Shown in pieces: positions 1 through 6,210 of a stretch of 28,474 bases of DNA. The translations under genes and the position numbers were made by a program. The stretch lies in the NCBI GenBank assembly GCA_003151595.1, contig PLXW01000024.1:1-28474 (forward strand), in the 5' to 3' direction. The DNA comes from Myxococcales bacterium. Lineage in GTDB: Bacteria; Myxococcota; Polyangia; Polyangiales; Polyangiaceae. Numbering within the stretch: position 1 is the first letter of the stretch; each line of letters starts with the position of its first letter. The notes beneath the pieces were generated by a model that was not told the origin of the DNA, searched no databases, and saw nothing but the letters and a program-made list of their open reading frames with translations.

Positions 1-471
1 GAGATGAAGGAGAAGAAGGCTCGCGTCGAAGACGCGCTGCACGCCACGCGCGCGGCCGTCGAAGAGGGCATCGTCGCCGGCGGCGGCGTCGCGCTCATTC
101 GCGCGCAGCAGTCGCTCGAGGGGCTCAAGATCGCGGACGAGCAGAAGTTCGGCGTCGCGATCATCAAGCGCGCCATCGAGGAGCCGCTCCGCCAGATCGT
201 GGCGAACGCGGGCCTCGAGGGCTCGATCGTCGTCAACAAGGTCCGCGAGGGCAAGGACGACTTCGGCTACAACGCGCAGACCGACCAGTACGGCAACCTG
301 CTCGCGCAGGGCGTCATCGACCCGGTGAAGGTCGTTCGCACGGCGCTCCAGAACGCGGCCTCGGTTGCGAGCCTCATGCTCACGACGGAGTGCCTCGTGG
401 CCGAGCGTCCGAAGGACGAGAAGCCTGCGGGCGGCGGCGGTCACGCGGGCCACGGCCACGGCGACTTCTGA
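1..471 (+). CDS. groEL: Chaperonin GroEL (Hsp60), C-terminal part
   Basis: This is the last ~156 codons of the 60-kDa chaperonin that, with GroES, folds cytosolic proteins in an ATP-driven double ring. The gene starts before the window; the frame is open from base 1. The conserved equatorial-domain stretch beginning [20 protein letters not shown], the following GGGVAL, and the late motif [12 protein letters not shown] plus [20 protein letters not shown] are diagnostic. The usual end of GroEL is a GGM repeat; here it is replaced by a Gly/His tail with four histidines, ending [10 protein letters not shown]. Tails of this kind occur on some duplicated GroELs (for example mycobacterial GroEL1) and suggest metal binding, so this may be one of several paralogues. 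A strong terminator follows. Identity is certain; paralogue type is inferred. Confidence 0.97.
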   Translation, partial: EMKEKKARVEDALHATRAAVEEGIVAGGGVALIRAQQSLEGLKIADEQKFGVAIIKRAIEEPLRQIVANAGLEGSIVVNKVREGKDDFGYNAQTDQYGNLLAQGVIDPVKVVRTALQNAASVASLMLTTECLVAERPKDEKPAGGGGHAGHGHGDF

Positions 472-494
472 TCGACGCGCTTCACTGAAGTGAA

Positions 495-536
495 CGAGGG
501 CCTCGAGCGCGAAAGCGTTCGGGGCCTTCGTGTTTT
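495..536 (+). terminator. Rho-independent terminator of groEL
   Basis: A 16-bp stem (495-510 with 515-530, three G-U wobbles) closes on a GAAA tetraloop and is followed by TGTTTT. It lies 23 bases after the groEL stop codon. A separate 14-base dyad, TTCACTGAAGTGAA, occupies 481-494 just before it. Confidence 0.85.
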
Positions 537-556
537 CGGCCCGCGAGTTTCGTCGT

Positions 557-562
557 GATAAT
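557..562 (+). promoter_or_regulatory. Possible -10 element upstream of the lipoprotein gene
   Basis: GATAAT at 557-562 is preceded by TG and lies 30 bases before the chosen start codon, directly after the groEL terminator. No good -35 hexamer is visible at the right spacing (534-539 is TTTCGG), so this is weak. Confidence 0.3.
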
Positions 563-592
563 CTGAAGGACATCCGTTCGAAGGAGGGGTCG

Positions 593-1453
593 ATGGGAGC
601 TCGCTTGAAAGTCTCGTACGCGGCGGCGGCGTCCGCGGGGGCGGCGATCGCGGCGATCGGTGGGCTCGCGAGCTGCGTTGGTGACGACACCGCGGTGACG
701 GGGTCGAACGACGCGTCGGTGCCGGAGCAAGACACGGGGGTCGTGACGACTCCAGACGCGGGGATCGATTCGACGATCGCGGACTCTGGCTCCGACGCGG
801 CCGACTCGGCCCCCGCGATCGATGCGGCCGACGCCGGGTTCGACGCCGGGTGCTCACCCGTGGCGACGCTCACGGGGTTCACCGTGCCGGCGTACGTGCA
901 CGCGGCGCAGCACCAGTACTTCTGCACCGATCCGATCATCGATCAGTCGTTCGCGGCGGCCTGCGAGGGCGACGCATCGACGTACACCTCGTGCACGACG
1001 TTCCCGGCGACCGACGAAGACGGCGGGCTCACCCCCGAGTGCCAGGCGTGTCTCATCTCGCCCGAGAACAGCGACGCCGGGTACGCCGCGACGGTGCTCT
1101 CCAACGGCGTGCCGCTCCAGAACGTCGCGGGGTGCATCGAACTCGCCGATCCGAGCGACGCCGGTCTCTCGTGCGCGATGGCCATCCAGGCCGTGTCGGC
1201 GTGCACCGAGTTCGCGTGCAAGAGCTCGTGCCCCGTTTCGGACGGCCCATCGGCGGCGGCCTATCTCACGTGCGTGAGCGCGGCGGCGGCGGGCGTTTGC
1301 CACTCGTACGTGCTGGTCGCGCAAGGGTGCATCGCGACGGAAAATGCCGACGCGGGGGCCGGGGTGCAGACGGACCCGCAACGATGGTGCGTCGGCACGC
1401 CCGATCCGGTTCAGCAGCTCACGCAGATCGCTGACTACTTCTGCCGGAGCTGA
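593..1453 (+). CDS. Secreted lipoprotein with Asp/Ala-rich linker and Cys-rich domain
   Basis: Predicted 286-residue lipoprotein of unknown function. The ATG at 593 is chosen over an upstream in-frame start at 530 because AAGGAGG (581-587) lies just before it and because it gives a proper signal peptide ending in the lipobox LASC, with Cys28 as the lipid-modified residue. Residues ~30-80 form an Asp/Ala/Thr-rich low-complexity linker. The rest is a globular domain with about a dozen cysteines, including CTDP, CEGD, CTTF, CQAC and CKSSC, likely paired as disulfides outside the cytoplasm. This architecture is common among myxobacterial surface lipoproteins. The gene stands alone between the groEL terminator and a convergent operon whose last gene overlaps its 3' end by 19 bp. 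No function is claimed. Confidence 0.8.
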   Translation: MGARLKVSYAAAASAGAAIAAIGGLASCVGDDTAVTGSNDASVPEQDTGVVTTPDAGIDSTIADSGSDAADSAPAIDAADAGFDAGCSPVATLTGFTVPAYVHAAQHQYFCTDPIIDQSFAAACEGDASTYTSCTTFPATDEDGGLTPECQACLISPENSDAGYAATVLSNGVPLQNVAGCIELADPSDAGLSCAMAIQAVSACTEFACKSSCPVSDGPSAAAYLTCVSAAAAGVCHSYVLVAQGCIATENADAGAGVQTDPQRWCVGTPDPVQQLTQIADYFCRS

Positions 1454-2322
1454 TCGCTTCGCGTTCCGGCGACGCAGGCGTACGTCGCGTTCGAGACGAC
1501 CGCGACCCCCGCGAGCTCACGGTTGCGATCGTCGCTGGCCGCGACGTCGAGCGACACGTCGACGCGTAGCCCGGCCGACGCGAAGAGCGAAGAGAGCTCC
1601 TCGCGCGGCAATGGATGCACGCCATGATTTCGCACGTAGGCTCCCGCGCGATCGAGCTGCGCGACCAGCGCCGCCGCGGAGAGCCGCGGACGCAAGCGCG
1701 CCTCGGCCGCCGCTCGGAACGCCGCGGCCTCTCGCGCGCCGAACGTGAGAAAGGCGCGCGGGTCTCCCTCGCGCACGCGGTTCACGACCGCCAGCACGCC
1801 CGACGGCGCGAGCATCGCGGACCAGTGAAGGAAGAGGGACTGACGCCGCTCGGGGGGGAAGTACCCGATGAACGAGTGGGCCACGATGAGATCGTACGGA
1901 TCGCTCGGGCGGTGCTCGAACATGTCGGCGTGGCGCGTGGCGATCGATCGACCGACGCGCGTTGCGTACCACTCGTTCAAGCGGAGCGGCGTCTCGCAAC
2001 GATCGAGGATCGTCACCTGCGGCGCGATCGCGTGCGCGTCACAGGCCGCGAGCACGTGCGCCAGGATCGCATGGTCCGCCGCTCCGGCGACGAGCACGCG
2101 CGGCCGCTGGCGAGTCACGAGCGGCACGATCCTCCCGAGGAAGTCGGCCTGATACGACACCCTCGAGCCCAACCCGACGGCGCGAAGATCCGACCACAGC
2201 CCGTGGTACCAGGCGCAGCTCTCGCCGGTCCGCGGATCGCGGCGGCAGCGCGTCGTCGCCATTCCGCGCGCGAGCTCCGCGCATTCGTCGATCGGATCGT
2301 CGACCTCGAGGAGCGCGCTCAT
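1435..2322 (-). CDS. Class I SAM-dependent methyltransferase-like protein
   Basis: Protein of 295 residues with a Rossmann-type methyltransferase core. A glycine-containing loop VLVAGAAD lies at residues 76-83, an acidic end of strand 2 at D107 (TILDRCETPL), a strand-4 segment DLIVAHSFIGYF near 144-155, and a strand-5 segment LAPSGVLAVV near 171-180. These are consistent with S-adenosylmethionine binding; the substrate is unknown. The ~70-residue N-terminal part includes CAWYHGLW, which may form a substrate lid. It is the last gene of a four-gene minus-strand operon: its ATG overlaps the stop of the ATP-grasp gene (ATGA, 2319-2322), so translational coupling is likely. The 3' end overlaps the convergent lipoprotein gene by 19 bp. 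Fold call is fairly secure; methyl transfer itself is inferred. Confidence 0.75.
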   Translation of the reverse strand: MSALLEVDDPIDECAELARGMATTRCRRDPRTGESCAWYHGLWSDLRAVGLGSRVSYQADFLGRIVPLVTRQRPRVLVAGAADHAILAHVLAACDAHAIAPQVTILDRCETPLRLNEWYATRVGRSIATRHADMFEHRPSDPYDLIVAHSFIGYFPPERRQSLFLHWSAMLAPSGVLAVVNRVREGDPRAFLTFGAREAAAFRAAAEARLRPRLSAAALVAQLDRAGAYVRNHGVHPLPREELSSLFASAGLRVDVSLDVAASDDRNRELAGVAVVSNATYACVAGTRSDQLRQK

Positions 2323-3134
2323 CGCACCCCCCCGTTGAAATAAGCGTAGAGCCCCTCGGCCCGGTACCGCCGCGTCTTCGCGCGCTCCGGCGTCATCGGG
2401 ATGTTCCCCGCGCCGACCGTCTTATTCGCGTCGAGCAAGATCGGTCTCCCCTCGTGCATCACGTAGTCGAACTTCCCGAAGTCGAAGCCCATCTGCGCGC
2501 GGAGTCGGATCATCTCGCGGTGGGGCTCGATCCGCTCGATGCGCTCCTGCGTCTTGCCGTTCACGATCGGGTGCGGGCCCACGAGCCTCCCGCACGTGAT
2601 GCGATCGCCGAGGAAGTTCATCGCGTGGACGACGTACGAGTCCCCTTCCATCTCGGGGACGAACTTCTCGACGATGAGCTCCGGGTCGTCCCAGATCGCG
2701 GGGGCGACGTCGTCGATCCGATCGTAGATGCGGTACTCCTGCGGCGATCGGAAGGAGACGGCGGTAGGGCCTCGTAGCCCGACGAGTTGCTCGGGAATCG
2801 CGGCGTAGTTTCGGTTCGTCTTCACGATCACGCGCCCGGCATGCGCGTCGTCGCGCGTGAGCCTCAGCGTGCTGAAGGTTTCCTTGCGGATGTCGGTCAC
2901 GCCGGCGTTCAGCGCGATCGGGTAGCGACGCGCCAGCGCGATGTACTCGTCCGGCACCACGGAGAGATCGACGTGAACGATCACGAGGTCCGCGGGGACG
3001 AAGCGATCGGCGCCGAGGAGGTAGAAGACCTCGTGCCCGTCCTCGCGCCAGATCGACGCGAAATGATCGATCGTGTAGCGCACGGCGCCGCCGTCTTCGT
3101 GAGGATCGCGCAGGATGGCGATCGTGCGCTTCAT
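2319..3134 (-). CDS. ATP-grasp superfamily protein (possible carboxylate-amine ligase)
   Basis: Protein of 271 residues resembling the ATP-grasp fold, whose members usually join a carboxylate to an amine or thiol through an acyl-phosphate. Visible features in order: N-terminal alpha/beta domain (TIAILRDP, residues 4-10), a lysine-containing strand VIVKTN near 102-107, the nucleotide-clamping VEKFVPE near 155-161, KFDYV near 221-225, and the metal-binding end LLDANKT near 233-239 (D235, N237). It is short for the superfamily, which commonly runs above 300 residues. The gene begins one base after the deacetylase gene ends and overlaps the methyltransferase-like gene by 4 bp, so it belongs to the same transcript. 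Ligase substrate is unknown. Confidence 0.75.
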   Translation of the reverse strand: MKRTIAILRDPHEDGGAVRYTIDHFASIWREDGHEVFYLLGADRFVPADLVIVHVDLSVVPDEYIALARRYPIALNAGVTDIRKETFSTLRLTRDDAHAGRVIVKTNRNYAAIPEQLVGLRGPTAVSFRSPQEYRIYDRIDDVAPAIWDDPELIVEKFVPEMEGDSYVVHAMNFLGDRITCGRLVGPHPIVNGKTQERIERIEPHREMIRLRAQMGFDFGKFDYVMHEGRPILLDANKTVGAGNIPMTPERAKTRRYRAEGLYAYFNGGVR

Positions 3135-3135
3135 C

Positions 3136-4047
3136 TCACGCGCTCGTCCCTTCCGCTCTGTACCAGTCGATGATCTGCGAGCCCGTCGCGAGCCACACTT
3201 CCTTTCGCGACGCGATGTGCGCGAGCGCCGACGCGATGTACTTCGCGCGGTGCGGAACGCCGGTGAGGAACGGATGGAGGCAGATCGCCATCACGCGCCC
3301 GGTGACCGCGCCGTCTTCGTACAGCACGTCGAACTGATCGCGAATCATCTGCCCGAACGACTCGCCGCTTTGCTTCAGCTCGATCATCGCCGGGATGTCG
3401 TTGATCTCGAGCGAGTACGGGATCGACGTCATCACGCCCGCTCTCGTTCCATTGCTCACGCGCATTGGGTACGGCTGCTCGTCGTTCGTCCAGTCGCACA
3501 CGTAGTCGATGCCGCTCTCGGCGAGCAGATCGAGCGTGCGGTTCGACTCGGTCAGCGCCGGCCCCAGCCACCCGCGCGGCTTGTGCCCCGTGCCGCGCTC
3601 GATGCCGTCGATCGTGCGGCGAATGAGCGCGCGCTCTTCGTCTTCGGGCTGCTTGTTGAGGAGGATGGAGTTGTTCGTGCCGTGGCCCATCCACTCCCAG
3701 CCGAGCTCCTTGCCGGCCCGGATGACGCGCGGGTAGCGCTCGCACACGTCGGAGTTGAGCGCGACGGTCCCCTTGAAGCCGTACCGCTCCATCGCGTCGA
3801 TCGTCCGCCAGACGCCGACGCGCATCCCGTAGTCGCGCCAGGCGTAGTTGAGGACGTCAGGCGAGAGGCCCGCGGTCACGTGCACGAGCGGAACGCCGCC
3901 GCTGCCGAAGGGGTGATGCTCGAGGTTCGGGATCACCCACACAGCGACGCGCGCGCCGTTCGGCCAGCGGAGCTTCGGGCGATCGACGATCGCGGAGTAG
4001 GGAAAACGATCGTGCTCTGCGGGCGTCTTCTCGACATCGACGGACAT
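3136..4047 (-). CDS. Polysaccharide deacetylase-family hydrolase, PuuE/allantoinase-like
   Basis: Predicted 303-residue member of the carbohydrate esterase 4/NodB-fold superfamily. The N-terminal RWPNGARVAVWVI, then WEWMGHGTNN and GWLGPALTES, resemble the PuuE-type cytosolic branch, which acts on C-N bonds in cyclic amides such as allantoin rather than on polysaccharides. No signal peptide is visible, in keeping with a cytosolic enzyme. The ATG at 4047 is preferred over one at 4098: it has AAAGGGG a few bases upstream, avoids a 34-bp overlap with the preceding gene, and removes a 17-residue extension without family features. Pairing with an N-carbamoylsarcosine-amidase-type hydrolase upstream suggests joint breakdown of a ureide or cyclic amide. 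The substrate is not determined. Confidence 0.85.
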   Translation of the reverse strand: MSVDVEKTPAEHDRFPYSAIVDRPKLRWPNGARVAVWVIPNLEHHPFGSGGVPLVHVTAGLSPDVLNYAWRDYGMRVGVWRTIDAMERYGFKGTVALNSDVCERYPRVIRAGKELGWEWMGHGTNNSILLNKQPEDEERALIRRTIDGIERGTGHKPRGWLGPALTESNRTLDLLAESGIDYVCDWTNDEQPYPMRVSNGTRAGVMTSIPYSLEINDIPAMIELKQSGESFGQMIRDQFDVLYEDGAVTGRVMAICLHPFLTGVPHRAKYIASALAHIASRKEVWLATGSQIIDWYRAEGTSA

Positions 4048-4064
4048 TGCGTGCCCCTTTGGGT

Positions 4065-4718
4065 TCAGCGTCGCTTGATGGTCGCGAGGTAGTCGCACGT
4101 CTCGGCGAGCGAGACGACGTCGGCGTACTTCGCCTGGAGATCGAACAGGCTCTGCTCGTGCGCGCGCTTCGATCGATCGCCCACCGCTTCACGCACGACC
4201 ATCGGGCGGAAGCCGTGCTGGAGCGCGTCGACCGCGGTGGCGCGCACGCAGCCGCTCGTGGTGCAGCCGGCGAGGATGAGCGTGTCGATCCGGTGCGTGG
4301 TGAGGCGCGACGCGAGGTCCGTCCCGAAGAAGCACGAGGCGTACTTCTTCACGATCAAGCTGTCGCGCTTGCCGAAGTCGAGACGCGCGTCGACCTTCAC
4401 GCCGTCGGTCCCCGCGCGGAGCGTGACCGAGCCCTTCTGCTTCAGCGTCCAGATGCCGGCGTCGGCGAGGTCCGCGTCGTCGTAGCTCACGGTCGAGAAG
4501 AAGACGGAGACCCCTTGCTCGTGCGCCGCGCCGAGGAGCCGCGACGTCGCCGCGACCTCGGCGTCGAGGTTCGAGCCGAGCGTGCGATCCGGATCGGTGA
4601 AGGCGTTGAGGAGATCGACGACCAGGAGCGCCGGCCGCTCGCCGAACCCCATCGTGAGCCCGAAGCCGCGGCTGGCGAAGAACTCGGCGTCGTTCGAGCT
4701 GGATTCGTCGGTCGCCAT
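4065..4718 (-). CDS. Isochorismatase-family cysteine hydrolase, N-carbamoylsarcosine amidase-like
   Basis: Cytosolic hydrolase of 217 residues, a usual length for the family. The catalytic triad is visible: Asp35 in LLVVDLLNAF, a lysine at 124/125 in VKKYAS, and the nucleophile Cys157 in GCTTSGCVRATA. The last motif and the C-terminal KYADVV match the N-carbamoylsarcosine amidohydrolase branch, which releases ammonia and CO2 from carbamoyl amides. It is the first gene of a four-gene minus-strand operon, with an AGGGGGG ribosome binding site just before its ATG and a good sigma70-like promoter upstream. The next gene starts 17 bases downstream. The family is secure; the exact substrate could also be a ureidoacrylate-type or other carbamoyl compound. 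Confidence 0.88.
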   Translation of the reverse strand: MATDESSSNDAEFFASRGFGLTMGFGERPALLVVDLLNAFTDPDRTLGSNLDAEVAATSRLLGAAHEQGVSVFFSTVSYDDADLADAGIWTLKQKGSVTLRAGTDGVKVDARLDFGKRDSLIVKKYASCFFGTDLASRLTTHRIDTLILAGCTTSGCVRATAVDALQHGFRPMVVREAVGDRSKRAHEQSLFDLQAKYADVVSLAETCDYLATIKRR

Positions 4719-4741
4719 GAAGCCCCCCTGTAGGCCCAGGC

Positions 4742-4770
4742 GGTATATCGCGAAGCGGCGGGAGCGTCAC
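4742..4770 (-). promoter_or_regulatory. Sigma70-like promoter of the four-gene hydrolase/ATP-grasp operon
   Basis: On the minus strand, GTGACG (4765-4770) is followed after exactly 17 bases by TATACC (4742-4747). Transcription would start near 4735, giving a short leader that carries the AGGGGGG ribosome binding site before the ATG at 4718. Confidence 0.55.
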
Positions 4771-4834
4771 CCGAACGGGGGACCGGCGCCGCTGGATGGG
4801 ATCTCCTCGGAGCTCGTCGATCCCACCAGCTCGC

Positions 4835-5500
4835 ATGAACCTCAAACTTCCTTTCGCTTTGCTTGGCGCGACCCTCGCGGTCTCGCTCTTCGCGTCCTCG
4901 GCGCGCGCCGACGAGTCGGAAGACCAGCGCCCGATCGTTCCCGGCGTCGTGGACGAAGCGGGCAAGCCGCTCGACCTGACCGTGAAGCCCAGGTTCAAAC
5001 CGTTCGCGATCGAGGCGAACGCCGTCGATGCGGGCATCGGTCGAAACGCGCTCCGCGGCGAGTGGATGCCGGCGGTCCATCACGCGGTGGACGTCGAGCT
5101 TCACGTCGATTACACGCTGGCGACCGAGACCGCGACGACCGGTGGCGCGAGCACCTCGGTCAAGGCGAGCTTCCTCGGCTTCGGCAGTGAGCTCGGGTAT
5201 CGCTTCTACACGGGCGAGCGCGGGCCGAATGGGCTCTTCATCGGACCGTCGGTGCACGTCGAGCGGCTCACGGAGACTGCGCAGGGGCATGCGGTTACGG
5301 TCTCCACCGTCGGCGTGGCGCTCGACGCGGGGGCACAATGGATCTTCGGCCCGGGAATCGTCTTCGGCGTGGGCCTCGGGATCGACTACACGCCCGTCGG
5401 TACGAACACGACCGCGAGCCGGCTTCCGGTCGAGGGCGCGTGGCTCGCGGGCGGCGGCGTGAGGCCGCGAGGACTCGTGGCGATCGGCTTCGCGTTCTGA
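4835..5500 (+). CDS. Predicted outer-membrane beta-barrel protein
   Basis: Unrecognised 221-residue exported protein. The ATG at 4835 is preferred to one at 4796 because it gives a clean signal peptide (MNLKLPFALLGATL to SSARA, cleavage near residue 25). The mature part has alternating hydrophobic strands typical of a small beta-barrel: FLGFGSELGYRFYT, NGLFIGPSVHVERL, VGVALDAGAQWIF and IVFGVGLGIDYT. It ends in phenylalanine within GLVAIGFAF, the usual last strand of outer-membrane proteins recognised by BamA. An inverted repeat TGGGATC/GATCCCA (4797-4803 and 4819-4825) lies in the leader. It is divergent from the hydrolase operon and convergent with marC. Likely a structural or porin-like envelope protein; no specific role can be given. 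Confidence 0.75.
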   Translation: MNLKLPFALLGATLAVSLFASSARADESEDQRPIVPGVVDEAGKPLDLTVKPRFKPFAIEANAVDAGIGRNALRGEWMPAVHHAVDVELHVDYTLATETATTGGASTSVKASFLGFGSELGYRFYTGERGPNGLFIGPSVHVERLTETAQGHAVTVSTVGVALDAGAQWIFGPGIVFGVGLGIDYTPVGTNTTASRLPVEGAWLAGGGVRPRGLVAIGFAF

Positions 5501-5513
5501 GTCGCGTGCCGGT

Positions 5514-6152
5514 TCAGCCGAGCAGCTTGGGGAACGCTTCGCGCGCGCCGTCGATCACGAACTGCATCGCCGTGGCCGCGAGGATGAGCCCCATGATGCG
5601 ACCGATGACGTTGATCCCCGTGCGGCCGAGCATGCGGGCCACCATGTCGGCCGAGCGGAGCACGAGGAGCGTGATCATGCTCACGGCGAAGATCGCCACG
5701 TAGACGCCGAGGCGTTGCGGCATCGAGCTGGCCTTTCCGACGAGCACCATCACCGTCGCGATCGCGCCCGGGCCCGAGAGCAACGGAAGCCCCATGGGGA
5801 TGATCCCCACGTCTTCTTTCGACTCGGCTTCGACCTGCTCTTCGGTCGTCGTGCGCGTGTTCGACTGCTTCGCGCTCATCATCTCCATGCCCACGCCGAA
5901 GAGCAGCACGCCGCCGGCGAGCTTGAACGCGGGGATCGTGATGCTGAAGTAGCTGAAGATGTACTGGCCCCCGAGCGCGAACGTCGTGAGCACGAGGAAG
6001 CAGGTGAGCGACGCGCGGAGGGCGGTGCGCTGGCGCGTCGCGTGGTCGGTGCTGCCGGTGAGCGCCAGGAAGATGGGGAGCGCGGCGAACGGATCGATGA
6101 TCGAGAAGAGCGATCCGAAGCAGACGAGCGCGTAGGAAGCGATGGCGGGCAT
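5514..6152 (-). CDS. MarC family integral membrane protein
   Basis: Inner-membrane protein of 212 residues, close to the usual MarC length, with about six transmembrane helices. Family signatures are FSIIDPFAALPIFLAL (residues ~16-31) and the mid-protein MGLPLLSGPGAIATVMVL. A charged loop separates the two three-helix halves (residues ~95-115, rich in Glu, Lys and Thr). MarC proteins were once linked to multiple antibiotic resistance, but that role was not supported and their substrate remains unclear. The ATG at 6152 lies only 58 bases from the divergent recD2 start, so both promoters must fit in that gap. The 3' end faces the outer-membrane protein gene with 13 bases between them. Confidence 0.9.
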   Translation of the reverse strand: MPAIASYALVCFGSLFSIIDPFAALPIFLALTGSTDHATRQRTALRASLTCFLVLTTFALGGQYIFSYFSITIPAFKLAGGVLLFGVGMEMMSAKQSNTRTTTEEQVEAESKEDVGIIPMGLPLLSGPGAIATVMVLVGKASSMPQRLGVYVAIFAVSMITLLVLRSADMVARMLGRTGINVIGRIMGLILAATAMQFVIDGAREAFPKLLG

Positions 6153-6210
6153 GGGGGCAGCGGAGGGCCATTTCTAGGGGCGGAGAGCCGAAAAAGGAAG
6201 GGCGTTCGGC

